DNA of 63,969 nucleotides from Paenibacillus sinopodophylli (lineage in GTDB: Bacteria; Bacillota; Bacilli; Paenibacillales; Paenibacillaceae). A program made the position numbers and the translations under genes. Under the pieces are notes generated by a model. It saw nothing but the letters and a program-made list of their open reading frames with translations, was not told the origin of the DNA and ran no database searches. Every line of letters begins with the position of its first letter. Within the stretch, counting starts at the first letter, position 1. Of this stretch, positions 18,028 through 28,300 are shown piece after piece. The DNA lies in assembly GCF_005930355.1 (NCBI RefSeq), contig NZ_VDBO01000001.1, positions 2,304,311-2,368,279 on the forward strand, written 5' to 3'.

Positions 18028-18411
18028 ATGAAAAAATGGTTACTATTCGCCAGCGCATTATGCCTAGTATTCGTACTCGCAGCTTGCGGAGCAAACACAG
18101 CCAAAGAAAATAACCAAGAAGCAAATACAACTGCAGCAGACAGCGGCTCGGCTTCAGAGCTTGTCGTTACAGCAAGCAACTGGAAATTCGACAAGCAGGA
18201 ATATAAAATCAAAGCTGGCGAAACGGTTAATCTTAAACTAGATTCCGTTAGCGGCCTGCATGGCGTACAGATCCAAAAAACAGACTACCAAATTGCCAAT
18301 GGCAAAACAGTAGCTGTCAACATAACCGAGCCAGGCAGCTATGAAATGATATGCACTGTGCCTTGCGGTGCTGGACATAGAGAAATGAAAGCTACGCTAG
18401 TTGTAGAATAA
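18028..18411 (+). CDS. CuA-type cupredoxin lipoprotein
   Basis: 127 residues. A type II signal peptide has lipobox LAAC with Cys20, then a Thr/Asn/Glu-rich linker and a cupredoxin domain. The ligand set of a binuclear CuA centre, as in cytochrome oxidase subunit II, is complete in spacing: His78 in 'GLHGVQ', then C109-x3-C113-x3-H117-x2-M120 (CTVPCGAGHREM). The residue that contributes a backbone carbonyl (usually Glu) is Val/Pro here. There are no transmembrane helices and no oxidase subunit genes nearby, so it is a stand-alone, membrane-tethered copper protein, possibly an electron carrier or copper chaperone (inference). It has its own promoter and terminator. Confidence 0.85.
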   Translation: MKKWLLFASALCLVFVLAACGANTAKENNQEANTTAADSGSASELVVTASNWKFDKQEYKIKAGETVNLKLDSVSGLHGVQIQKTDYQIANGKTVAVNITEPGSYEMICTVPCGAGHREMKATLVVE

Positions 18412-18423
18412 TGATCGAATACG

Positions 18424-18470
18424 AAAAGGGCAGTTCAGGGGAAAATTACAACCCTGAACTGCCCTTTTTT
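18424..18470 (+). terminator. Rho-independent terminator of the CuA lipoprotein gene
   Basis: AAAAGGGCAGTTCAGGG, loop, CCCTGAACTGCCCTTTTTT. A second hairpin at 18546-18570 (CTTCAGCGTC/GACGCCGAAG) lies just past the stop of the converging ABC operon. Confidence 0.85.
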
Positions 18471-18596
18471 AAAATATAAGTTAAAATATAAGAATGTATA
18501 AGATTGATTGCTTATAAAGGGCTTATATTTCACCGTCAAAGCTACTTCAGCGTCTTAAAGGACGCCGAAGGCTTTTTTGCTTGTATTTTTTTCGAA

Positions 18597-19433
18597 TTAA
18601 CCCTTAACAGCTCCAACTGTCATACCGCCGACAAAATACTTTTGCAGGAATAGAAAAGCAACAAGCAGCGGCAGCGCGCAGAGAAAGCAAGCTGCAAATA
18701 GAACGTTCCACTGCGTCGGATTCTGCTGATCACCGAGGAAACCGAGCATAGCAAGCGGCAGTGGAGAATCAGCCGCCCTCGAAATAAAGATCATATTAAA
18801 GAAATAGTCGTTCCATATCCATACGCCTTGCGTAATGATAACGGACACCGTTACGGGTATAAGCAGTGGGAATACCACTAGCCAAAACCGGCGGAACAGT
18901 CCTGCCCCATCAATATGAGCTGCCTCTTCTACTTCCTCGGGAACACCGCTCCGAATAAAGCCCGTGTACAAAAAGGTGGAAAAAGGAAGACTGCATGTAA
19001 TGAACATAAGAATCGGCGTATACTGCGATGTCGGAATATGGAGCGAATTAATCATCTGCACAATTGGGATAAGTACCATTTGAGAAGGTACGACCAACCC
19101 TGATAGGAAAAACAAGTACAGAAATTTGCTCCACTTCGTTTTGAGCCTCGCCATCGGATACGCCGCCATCGCCGCCAGCAAGACGACGAATATGACGGAA
19201 ATACCGGTTAGTATGATGCTATTCATAAGCGCTTGCGGGAAATGCATGCGCTCGAAAGCGGTTCGGTAGCTCTCAAACGATATTTGGCTGAACAAGTTAA
19301 GTGGATTCGTTTTGTTATTCGGATCGCGCAGCGAAGTGGACAACGCGATAATAAGCGGAATCAAGTTGACTGCCATCACTAGAATAACTGCGAGCTGAAC
19401 TAGCGTTTTTTTGGTCACTGAACCAATTGTCAT
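18597..19433 (-). CDS. Carbohydrate ABC transporter permease (MalG/CUT1 type)
   Basis: 278 residues, six transmembrane segments, with the EAA loop 'EEAAHIDGAGLFRRFWLVV' that docks the ATPase. The C-terminus ends 'KYFVGGMTVGAVKG', a hallmark of CUT1 MalG-like permeases. It overlaps the end of the MalF-like gene by four bases and forms the inner-membrane channel with it. No ATPase gene is present in the operon, as is usual in Firmicutes, where one shared MsmX-type ATPase serves many CUT1 systems. Confidence 0.9.
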   Translation of the reverse strand: MTIGSVTKKTLVQLAVILVMAVNLIPLIIALSTSLRDPNNKTNPLNLFSQISFESYRTAFERMHFPQALMNSIILTGISVIFVVLLAAMAAYPMARLKTKWSKFLYLFFLSGLVVPSQMVLIPIVQMINSLHIPTSQYTPILMFITCSLPFSTFLYTGFIRSGVPEEVEEAAHIDGAGLFRRFWLVVFPLLIPVTVSVIITQGVWIWNDYFFNMIFISRAADSPLPLAMLGFLGDQQNPTQWNVLFAACFLCALPLLVAFLFLQKYFVGGMTVGAVKG

Positions 19434-20311
19434 GCTGACACCTCCCGTTTGTTCATGCGAATAACGAAGGCTGCTGTAAGCACGATGATTAAGGCAAAGG
19501 CAATGACGCCTAGCGCTGATGCTTTACCGAACAACTGCTCCGTAAAGGCCATTTTGTAGATCGAATAGATCAACGTATTCGTTGATGTACCTGGGCCGCC
19601 ATTCGTCATAATAAACGGGAAGTCGAAGGCCTTTAGTCCATTGATCAGACTAAGTGTAACGTTTATCGTAATCGCGGTAGCGAGCAGCGGCAGCTTCACG
19701 TGCTGCAAGAGTCGCCAAGGACCGCAGCCGTCCATTTTACCTGCTTCCAGCAAGTCATTAGGTACCGTTTGTAGACCAGCTAGGAAAATAATCATTGTTG
19801 TTCCTATGTTTTTCCATATTTCTACTAAAATAATGGCATACAAAGCAGAAGAATAGCTGCCAAGAAAATTCAAATTGTCATCGTTGATACCCAATTTATC
19901 CAGGAAGGTAGAGATCATGCCGTAATCCGGTATATAGACATAGCTCCAAATAAAACCGACAACGATTGCACTGAATAGCGTCGGAATATAAGCCAAGGAG
20001 CGATAAATCCCTTTCCCTTTCATTTTCATATTTAGGAGCAAGGCTAGCGCAAGTCCGATGATATTGCCCAGCACGACTGTTACGAGCGTGTAGATCAACG
20101 TATTTTTAACAGAAATACCGAGTGTATCTCCATTAAAGAGCGCTTTATAATTGTCTAATCCAATATAGTTGTATGCCTGCGAAAAACCGTTGTAATCAGT
20201 AATGCTGTATTGAAACAATCGCAGAATCGGAAAGATCCAAAAGATGAGATAAAAGAGGAGTGCCGGTATCGCAAAAAAGTACATTGATTTTTTCATTACA
20301 GTCGAATTCAT
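19430..20311 (-). CDS. Carbohydrate ABC transporter permease (MalF/CUT1 type)
   Basis: 293 residues, six transmembrane segments. The N-terminus 'FFAIPALLFYLIFWIFPI' and the EAA loop 'LEAGKMDGCGPWRLLQHVKLP' are typical of MalF/UgpA-like permeases. It follows the substrate-binding protein gene after 86 bp that hold a hairpin, and is translationally coupled to the MalG-like permease (ATGA overlap). Confidence 0.9.
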   Translation of the reverse strand: MNSTVMKKSMYFFAIPALLFYLIFWIFPILRLFQYSITDYNGFSQAYNYIGLDNYKALFNGDTLGISVKNTLIYTLVTVVLGNIIGLALALLLNMKMKGKGIYRSLAYIPTLFSAIVVGFIWSYVYIPDYGMISTFLDKLGINDDNLNFLGSYSSALYAIILVEIWKNIGTTMIIFLAGLQTVPNDLLEAGKMDGCGPWRLLQHVKLPLLATAITINVTLSLINGLKAFDFPFIMTNGGPGTSTNTLIYSIYKMAFTEQLFGKASALGVIAFALIIVLTAAFVIRMNKREVSA

Positions 20312-20347
20312 GTTGCTCCATCCTCTCCAGCTAACCTCATACCGACA

Positions 20348-20367
20348 GGGAAGGCGATGGCCTTCCC
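20348..20367 (-). terminator. Intercistronic hairpin between binding-protein and permease genes
   Basis: GGGAAGGC-loop-GCCTTCCC without T-tract. Such elements usually let the binding protein be made in excess over the permeases by stabilising or partly terminating the upstream mRNA. Confidence 0.55.
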
Positions 20368-20397
20368 CCTCGCTACTGCTATCTATTTAGTTATCGC

Positions 20398-21762
20398 TTA
20401 TTTATTTTTCCACAGCTCTTGGAATTTCTCATCCATTGCTTTCGCAACATCTTCTGGCGTCGTTTTTTGACCACCGATGATTTCAGCGAATTTGGCTTGC
20501 ATGACATCAGACACGCCCGCTGGCCACATTTGGTTACTGAAATATACGGATTTTCCGTTTGTTTGGTAATTTTCGTTCACGGTTTTAAACAGATCATGAG
20601 TCAAAGGTACATCCTTATACACGCTGATCGAGCTGTTGGCAGCTACGAATGCTTTGAACAAATCCGATTCTCCATCAAACAAATAGTTCAAAACTTCTTT
20701 CGCAGCATCAAGGTTTTTAGATTTGGCGTTGATCCCATAGCCAGCAGCTGTTGCTGCAGATACGTAGGTTGGATTGCCTGCATCGTTACCTGGAAGTGAA
20801 GCGAAGCCGCGAGTAAATTCTGCTGCGCCTTTCGACGTCATCGAAGCATAATCCCATGTACCTGTAAACGTCATAGCTGCTTTTCCGTCTATGAACAATT
20901 GAGACGCTTGTGCACTGCCTACGCCAAGCGAGTTTTTAACGACATAACCTTTTTCATAAAGCTCTTTGTACATCGATATCGTTTTCACCCATTTCGGATC
21001 GTTTAACGATTTTTCGCCGTTTTGCACTTTTACGTCAAAATCCATTTCATCTGGATAAACGACATTCGCTGCGATCGGGTACATACCGAATTGAATGACC
21101 CATGGATCTTTGTCGCCAAGCACGATTGGTGTAATGCCTGCGTCTTTCAGCTTCTGACAAGCTTCTAGGAAAGCAGCCCAGTCTTGTGGGAACTCAGTAA
21201 TGCCTACTTGCTCTAACATTTCCTTATTGAAGTAAACGCCTAGGTAATCCAAGCCTTTCGCTACCGCATAAGGCTTACCCTCATAAGACATATCATCCTT
21301 CGCGCCAGTTCCGATATTGTCCCAGAACTTCAGGTCGGATAAGTCAGCCGTAAAGCCTGCTTTGGCGAAATCGATAACGCCGCCAGCTGCGTTTTTAGGG
21401 AAAACCAAGAATAGATCTGGTCCTTGCCCTGCTGCGAGCTTCGTACGGACCGAAGTATTGTATTGATCATCAGGAAGCTTCTGTACTTCAAGCGTAATAT
21501 TAGGGAATTTCTCTTTCACGAGGCGCGGCAGCGTCTCGAGTTCGAAATCCTCGCCCTCCGAAGCTTTGTTGCCTGACAACATCATCGTTAATGTGATTGG
21601 CTCCGAAGCATCCACTCCTGCATTCTCACCGCCCGCATTGGTAGTTTCGTTGTTTGCTGGTGCATTCGTCGCATTAGAAGCACCGTTATTCGTACCACAA
21701 GCGCTAAGTAGAACGAAGCAAAATACTAACATTGCAAGCCCCATCGTTTTTACTGATTTCAT
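20398..21762 (-). CDS. Extracellular sugar-binding lipoprotein (CUT1 ABC transporter)
   Basis: 454 residues from the ATG at 21762 behind AGGGGGAAA; the open frame to 21822 has no ribosome binding site. A lipoprotein signal ends LLSAC-G, followed by an Asn/Ala/Thr-rich linker. The mature part is a family 1 solute-binding protein ('KLAAGQGPDLFLVFP', 'YFNKEMLEQVGI', 'AAMTFTGTWDYASM'). It delivers an oligosaccharide to the two permeases downstream. The neighbouring SLH-anchored GH3 protein suggests a beta-linked glycan product, but the sequence alone does not identify the sugar. The divergent two-component system starts 170 bp away and presumably activates this operon. Confidence 0.92.
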   Translation of the reverse strand: MKSVKTMGLAMLVFCFVLLSACGTNNGASNATNAPANNETTNAGGENAGVDASEPITLTMMLSGNKASEGEDFELETLPRLVKEKFPNITLEVQKLPDDQYNTSVRTKLAAGQGPDLFLVFPKNAAGGVIDFAKAGFTADLSDLKFWDNIGTGAKDDMSYEGKPYAVAKGLDYLGVYFNKEMLEQVGITEFPQDWAAFLEACQKLKDAGITPIVLGDKDPWVIQFGMYPIAANVVYPDEMDFDVKVQNGEKSLNDPKWVKTISMYKELYEKGYVVKNSLGVGSAQASQLFIDGKAAMTFTGTWDYASMTSKGAAEFTRGFASLPGNDAGNPTYVSAATAAGYGINAKSKNLDAAKEVLNYLFDGESDLFKAFVAANSSISVYKDVPLTHDLFKTVNENYQTNGKSVYFSNQMWPAGVSDVMQAKFAEIIGGQKTTPEDVAKAMDEKFQELWKNK

Positions 21763-21932
21763 TGTGCATTTCCCCCTGTTTTCGTTGTTTGTGACGCTGC
21801 TTGCTCTCTCTTGCATTTTCATAAAACGCTATTGCCTTGAGCACACTTTTATAATAATGTGAGAAACAGTATAATTGCTTTGGCTCATTTGGTGCACTAT
21901 TTTTAGGTTAGACAAACGAGGAGGATACGTGT

Positions 21933-23732
21933 ATGCTCTTTTTTAATATTAAAACCAAACTGTTTCTCGTACTGGTTCTTGTATCCATTGTGCCCATTAT
22001 TGTCGTTAGCTTCAGCTCCTATCGCAGCTATACGAAGCTAGTCAATGAGCAAACCTCTCTTGTCGCATCAACAACGATCAACAACTCAGTCAAGAGCATT
22101 GAGGATATTTTGCAAAATATTGACCGGATCTCCATTACTGTTCAGCAGCAGTCTTCTACCGCAACCGCTTACAGTACGGTTAGTGACGAGCTGCGGAAGC
22201 TTAGAAACACAGATAATCAATATGAAATATTTATTACGAGAGCGAAATTAAAGCTGATTTTCGAAAATATTTTACTGGGTTATAATTACATTAATGGTAT
22301 TTACTTATTTACACCTGATGGCAAGTTTATCAGCTATGGCAATGGAACGGACCTCATGGTCGACTATCTCCCTCTTGAGGATGATTGGTATAAACAGACT
22401 GTATCCAAAAAAGGAGACCTGTTCATCGGCGAGGTTAGTACGAAACCTTACATTATTAATGCCAGCCCCTCTATCGGATTTTCAAGAGCGCTGTACGATC
22501 CCAATTCTAATGAGTTTCTTGGTGTCTTTATGCTCGATTGCAGCATGAATATATTTGCCGGCTTAAACCGAAACCCGGCTCCGAGCATTTCGAACATTTA
22601 TTTGGCGAATGAAAATGGAAAAGTGCTATACGACGGCTCAAGTGGTCTTGCAGGTGAGTATTTACCTGAGGATTTGCTGCATAAGGCGCTGGCGATGAAG
22701 GGGTCCCAGCAGCAATTCAACGATTCCTCAAGCTTAACAGTCATTCAAGCGATTCCAAGCAACAATTGGAAAGTCATTGCCAACATTTCCGTAGCCAAGG
22801 TCTATGAGCAATACGGCATCTCACAAAAACTCATTATTTATGTATCGGTATCTTGTGCCTTAATCTTTCTTCTGCTCTCTCTCTTCTTGTCCAATTTAAT
22901 TACGAAACCGATCATTCAACTGACAAAGGTGATGCGCAAGAACAAGTCACAGCGATTCGTCACGATCGAGGCGGACAAAAAAAGAGTCGACGAAATTGGT
23001 ATTCTCTATCATGAATTCGACAAAATGATGAAGGACATTGATACGCATATTCGTGAGAGCTACCAGAATCGCATTCTGACGATGGACTCACAAATGAAAG
23101 CGCTTGAAGCCCAGATCAACTCGCATTTCCTGTATAACACGCTTGAATCGATTAACAGCATCGCCGAAATTGAAGAGGTGGAAAGCATCGTCGTCATGAC
23201 GAAAGCGCTGGGCGACATGTTCCGGTACAGCATCAAAACCGATAGTGAGCTCGTTTCTGCTGCTGAAGAGATTCAACATGTGGACAACTACATGGCGATC
23301 CAGCAAATCCGCTATGGCGATAAAATTACCTTCATTAAGCAAATAGACGATAGCATCCTTCATACCAAAATGTTAAAACTGCTCCTCCAGCCGCTTGTCG
23401 AAAATGCGATCTACCATGGTCTCGAAAATAAACGTGGCAAAGGCAGCATTACAATTAAAGGCTTCATGCGCGACGAAATGATCTACTTCGAAATTTACGA
23501 TGACGGCGTCGGCATGACGCCGGAGCAAGTCACAGAGCTTAAGAAGCTGCTATCTAAGCCAGCTGAATTTTCAACCATAGGACAGCGGTTCAAACAAAGC
23601 ATCGGCATAAAAAACGTTCAATCTCGTCTAGCTGTTTATTACGGCCTGGAAGACGGCGTGACCTTCAGAAGTGAGAAAAATAAAGGCACCAGTGTCATAA
23701 TTGCTGTTCCATCTAATTGGGAGAAGAGGTGA
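21933..23732 (+). CDS. YesM-type sensor histidine kinase
   Basis: 599 residues: transmembrane helix at about 9-31, large extracellular dCache-like sensor, second helix at about 299-321, HAMP, His_kinase domain and HATPase (N-box LVENAIYHG, G-box DDGVGM). The phosphoacceptor is H398 in 'QINSHFLYNTLE'; the family nearly always has NPHFLYN, so Pro is replaced by Ser. It senses an extracellular sugar, directly or through the neighbouring binding protein, and phosphorylates the response regulator encoded 7 bp downstream. It is divergent from the ABC operon. Confidence 0.92.
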   Translation: MLFFNIKTKLFLVLVLVSIVPIIVVSFSSYRSYTKLVNEQTSLVASTTINNSVKSIEDILQNIDRISITVQQQSSTATAYSTVSDELRKLRNTDNQYEIFITRAKLKLIFENILLGYNYINGIYLFTPDGKFISYGNGTDLMVDYLPLEDDWYKQTVSKKGDLFIGEVSTKPYIINASPSIGFSRALYDPNSNEFLGVFMLDCSMNIFAGLNRNPAPSISNIYLANENGKVLYDGSSGLAGEYLPEDLLHKALAMKGSQQQFNDSSSLTVIQAIPSNNWKVIANISVAKVYEQYGISQKLIIYVSVSCALIFLLLSLFLSNLITKPIIQLTKVMRKNKSQRFVTIEADKKRVDEIGILYHEFDKMMKDIDTHIRESYQNRILTMDSQMKALEAQINSHFLYNTLESINSIAEIEEVESIVVMTKALGDMFRYSIKTDSELVSAAEEIQHVDNYMAIQQIRYGDKITFIKQIDDSILHTKMLKLLLQPLVENAIYHGLENKRGKGSITIKGFMRDEMIYFEIYDDGVGMTPEQVTELKKLLSKPAEFSTIGQRFKQSIGIKNVQSRLAVYYGLEDGVTFRSEKNKGTSVIIAVPSNWEKR

Positions 23733-23739
23733 CTACACG

Positions 23740-25287
23740 ATGTATTCATTCATTATCGTAGATGATGAGCCCTTAATTCGGAAGGGCCTGCTCAAAAAAA
23801 TACAGTCCTTCAGCCAGCCGCTTGCCTTCGCAGGAGAAGCCGACAACGGTGTAGATGCATGGAATATGATCCGTGCCGTTGATCCAGATATTATATTTAC
23901 CGACATGCGAATGCCCGAAATGGACGGGAAATCGCTCATGAAAGCCATTCATCAGCAATATCCAGACAAAAAAATGATCGTCATCAGCGGCCACTCCGAC
24001 TTTGACTACATGAAGGAAGCGATCTCAGCAAAGGTCGTTAGCTATCTTCTGAAGCCGTTCAGCCGGGATGAAATCCACCGTACACTAGAGCAGGCTATTG
24101 CAGCCATTGAGAACGACCGGAGCGTAAAGCAGGAGGTTGTTCTTAAGACTGCTGAGAACGAGCAGATCAGCTATCATGCTGATATTCAGACCTTACTGCA
24201 CCTTATTATTAACATTCATCATAAGGACAAGCTGCCTGCCTTTCAATCCGCTCGGTTGAAGGAGGCTCTGTCTGCACCTGCTTGCGTTCTGTTAACACTG
24301 TATGCGCCTGATTCGAACGTACAGCAGATTGAAGAAGTTCAGCAGGAGTATATCTACATCCCGCACTCGCAAAGCGATAAGCTTGCCTTCATCCTTCTTA
24401 CGTTTTCTGCTGATCAGTTGGAAACTGATATGCTTGCTTATGCCAAGCGTATCGCCGAGCAGCTCATTCATAACGTCAGCTTGCGGAAGGGCAGCGAGGG
24501 CTGTGTGGGCATCAGCTCTGTCTTCTATGATTTCAGTATGCTTCGCCAAGCCCACTTTGAGACGATTGCCGCACTGGATCAGCGTTCCATTGCTGATTTC
24601 GGGCGCTGTTACCTCTACGATAAAGACAGTTTCTCGCCCGATGTCATGCTGTGGGAAAGGACACATGAGCTGCTATTCCTGGTTGAGTCAGGAAAATGCG
24701 CGAAGGTCAAGGAGCTTGTGCTCGATTTTTTCGCCTTCTACATTCGCCAGCCTGCCGTCTCCCTTGCCCAGTTAAAGGAGCAAAGCAGAGAGATGATCCA
24801 AGAGGTCAAAAAAATGTTGTCTGTCTATTTGCAGACGCATGTGGACGGATCACCATCATCCAGCCTTGAATCCGTGCTCAACATCTCATTCGATCTTGAT
24901 TCCATCCGTGAGTATCTGCTTACGGTCTTAGCAAGCACTGCCGACCTCTTGAAGGAAGGCTCTGCTTACTCTTCCGAGAATGTCATCGAAAATATTAAAA
25001 CGTATATCGATAAAAACTTCATCAAAGATTTGACACTTGAGAAAGTTTCATCGCTCTTCTATCTCAATCCAAGCTATCTAAGCTTCCTGTTCAAAGAGAA
25101 AATCGGACAAAATTTCACGGATTATATTAATCAGCTGCGCATCGAGCAAGCAAAGTTGCTGCTGAAAGGCACGGATAACAAAGTCTATAAGGTAGCCAAG
25201 CAATTGGGGTTTGACAATCCGAAATATTTTTTTCGGGTATTCAAAAAAATGACGGGCCTCACGCCAGAGGAATTCCGCAAAAGCTAA
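23740..25287 (+). CDS. YesN-type response regulator with AraC DNA-binding domain
   Basis: 515 residues from the ATG at 23740. The receiver domain has the acidic pair in 'IVDDEP', phosphoacceptor D55 in 'FTDMRMPEMDG', and the conserved Lys in 'YLLKPF'. A long helical linker precedes two AraC-type helix-turn-helix motifs at the C-terminus (LTLEKVSSLFYLNPSYLS and VYKVAKQLGFDNPKYFFRVF). It is co-transcribed with the kinase. The likely targets are the ABC operon and perhaps the GH3 gene (inference from position). Confidence 0.93.
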   Translation: MYSFIIVDDEPLIRKGLLKKIQSFSQPLAFAGEADNGVDAWNMIRAVDPDIIFTDMRMPEMDGKSLMKAIHQQYPDKKMIVISGHSDFDYMKEAISAKVVSYLLKPFSRDEIHRTLEQAIAAIENDRSVKQEVVLKTAENEQISYHADIQTLLHLIINIHHKDKLPAFQSARLKEALSAPACVLLTLYAPDSNVQQIEEVQQEYIYIPHSQSDKLAFILLTFSADQLETDMLAYAKRIAEQLIHNVSLRKGSEGCVGISSVFYDFSMLRQAHFETIAALDQRSIADFGRCYLYDKDSFSPDVMLWERTHELLFLVESGKCAKVKELVLDFFAFYIRQPAVSLAQLKEQSREMIQEVKKMLSVYLQTHVDGSPSSSLESVLNISFDLDSIREYLLTVLASTADLLKEGSAYSSENVIENIKTYIDKNFIKDLTLEKVSSLFYLNPSYLSFLFKEKIGQNFTDYINQLRIEQAKLLLKGTDNKVYKVAKQLGFDNPKYFFRVFKKMTGLTPEEFRKS

Positions 25288-25330
25288 CCTTCTAACTTTC
25301 ACTAGTTTATGAATCCATATGAGCGCAGCA

Positions 25331-25370
25331 AAAAATGACGCACAAACTGTTTCCAGTCTGTGCGTCATTT
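25331..25370. terminator. Bidirectional terminator
   Basis: AAATGACGCACA ... TGTGCGTCATTT, with A-rich flank on the left giving T-runs on the minus strand. It lies between the convergent response-regulator and GH3 genes. Confidence 0.8.
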
Positions 25371-25374
25371 CTAT

Positions 25375-28300
25375 TTAAGAAATAAGTTTAACGATTGCAC
25401 TTTGAGTACGGAGTGCAACAGCTGCAAGCTCCGCCCGCGTAATGGTGCTGTCAGGCTGCAATTGCTGCGATGGATTACCTTTGAATATACCGTATTTCAC
25501 GGCAATTGCCATTGCTGCACGGTTTTCTTGAGATATACTTGCCGCATCCGAGAAGTCTTGAAGCAGCTTGCTGACTTCCGCATCGCTTAGCTTAATAGCA
25601 ATACCCGCATGCTGTAGAGCTTTCGCAAGTACCGCAGCCATATCTTCACGCGACATTGGGGTATCAGCTGTCAATGCAGAATAGCTAACTAGCCTATGCT
25701 TGCTTGCTGCTCTAACGACCGCATCATACCATCTCGCGTCTTCTGCGTTCTTATCCGGAGAGATACCAAGTACGTTAAGCGCAACCATTAGGGTTTGTGC
25801 TTTCGTAGTAGGAGAGCCTGGCTGCATCGTGGATGCTGTAACACCATTAATTAACAGCAAGCTGTTTGCTTTGGCTATTTCTCCTGCATACCAAGCTGCC
25901 GCTGCAACGTCTGTGAACTGACGATCAGAGGAAACAGCAACGTAGGTTCCGCTTGTAGAAACAAGCGCTTTAATGACTGTCTTACCGCTTGCATCTGTCG
26001 TGATCTTGCTAGGCACTGGCGTTAATGTGCCGTCATCGGCAACCAAAGCTAACGCTGTAATCTTTTGACCGGCATCCTTCTCAATCGTTACAGTCGCTGC
26101 TGCGTAGGAGCCGCTTAATTGACTGACTTTGATCGCTACTGGAGCTGAAGCCACTGTAACGCCTTCAGACTGAATGTTTTTCACTTTGGCCATATCTGCT
26201 GCCGTTGCAACTGTTACCGTAACCACCGGCGTAGCAGGAGTGACTGTTGTACCTCCCCCGCCCCCGCCAGATGAGGAAGCTGCTGCAATCGTAAGACTTA
26301 GTTTATTGCTGTCTTCTACATTTCCGTCGAAGGAGGCCGCCTTCGCTTGGACAGAAACCGTTGCCGCTTTTGCTGTTCCACTGAACGTTAACGTTGCTTG
26401 CAAACCAGATTCTGCTACCTCTACCGAGGCTAGCGTAATTCCGCTGTCAGCAGTCTCTAAGCTCCAATTGTCGATATTGGACGCTGCAGCCGAGAAAGGC
26501 GCACTGTCGCTATTTATTACGACAATAGGATTTGCTTGCCCCGCTGTCATTGTACTAGAAGTGCTTACTACCGATTTGCTCACGAATGCCAAGCTATCAA
26601 TGCGAAGGTCAGCTGCTTTGAAAACGACATAAAGCGTATGCTTGCCCTTCAAGCTTGTATTGCTCAAATCTGCAGTAACGTCTACGTAACCAAGCTCCGT
26701 TACCGGAACGGATGCATTTGCAATCGTATACGACACTGGCTGTGTAGCAGGAACCTCAATCATTGCAATCGGTGCGCTGTTTGGCGTGTCTGCATGCAAA
26801 GTGATGATACCACCTGCTCCATCGGAGGCAACCGAAGCGCTCACGCTTGTCGTGCCTGTCAAATCCACATTAGAAATAGCTGCATAAGAACCATTTTGTT
26901 TGGATCTAACCGCATAATATTCTCCGACTACTTTTTTCGCTTTTAGACTTTGAGCGGTACGCTCTTTTGAAACCTCATGATAGATCACTTCATTAGTCGC
27001 AAAAGCATGATCAAACACGTTGAAAGGCTTAAACACTTGCAGGGCTGCAAGCTCATCGCCATTGATCTGAATGTTTTTCTCTCCATGAATAGCTTGGGAG
27101 GAAGAGCCCACCATCAAGGTGTATGAACCCTCTTCGACGATAAAGCTGTTCTTGTTTACATCCCAAATACCAAAATCATTGGCGTCAACCGAAAGGGAAA
27201 CTGTTTTACTTTCTCCTGCAGCTAATTGTACCTTCTCGAATCCAACCAACTGCTGCTTAGGAGCAGACTCGCCATAGCCGGATTGCTTGTTCTTAATATA
27301 CAGTTGAACGACTTCAGAGGTAGCAATCGTTCCTTCGTTCTTCACATTTACAGAAACGGTAAATGGCTCGTTCCCGCTCGCACTAGCTGGTGCCGCCAAG
27401 TCACTATAGGAGAATGAACTATAGGAGAGACCGAAACCAAATGGATACGTAACGGATGCATCCGTATACATATAAGTAAGCTTTGACTCTATTGGATCAG
27501 CGTTCGTCATATCCAGCGTGAAGCGCGGATCAATGGTTGCAAGTGATGCTGTCTTATTGCCTTCAGGAACGACATATTTATTAATGGCCGGGAATGCAGA
27601 CATGTCGGCATACCAGGTCGAAGTTAGGCGGCCCGTAGGAGCATAATCACCATATAGCACCTGTGCCAATGCATGGGAATCATATTGTCCGCCGTAAGGC
27701 TGATAGACGATAGCCGATACGTTCGGATTGTTTTGAATATCTTCCAGTCCGACCGGGAAGCTGCTTTTAACAACAACAATCGTCTTTTTGCCTTTTGCCG
27801 CGAAAGCAGCAGATACGTTGTCTACCAGCTCATAATCCGCGTCGCCCATGTATAGGCTGGAGCGGTCATTGCCTTCACCTGCACTGTGGCGTGGAACCGC
27901 GCCTACGAATACGACGGCGTAATCATCAATTGCTGCGCGGTCAATCGAATCTTGTCCAACTTCCTTCACAACTGTTTCTTTGAATTTCACGTCTGCACTG
28001 CGATTCGCAGCATTCGATGCGTTGCCAAGCACGGCTGCCGCTGTCTTCAGCTTTGCATCTGCACCTGTCGTAATAAAGCGTCCATTGGCGTAATACCAGT
28101 TGGTGAAATCACCAGAGAAGCCGCTTCTATAGCCGTTTGCCACTAAAGAGATCGTCTGGTCTGCGTTGTTCTCAATCCGCAGTCTCGGTGGAATGGCGCT
28201 TGTGTTGCCAAGCATAGCCGCAAGATCCCAGTCGTTATCCGTCAAATTCAACCTAGTGGCATCCGTATTGCCTACAACTGCATTATTCGCTGTAGGTGAT

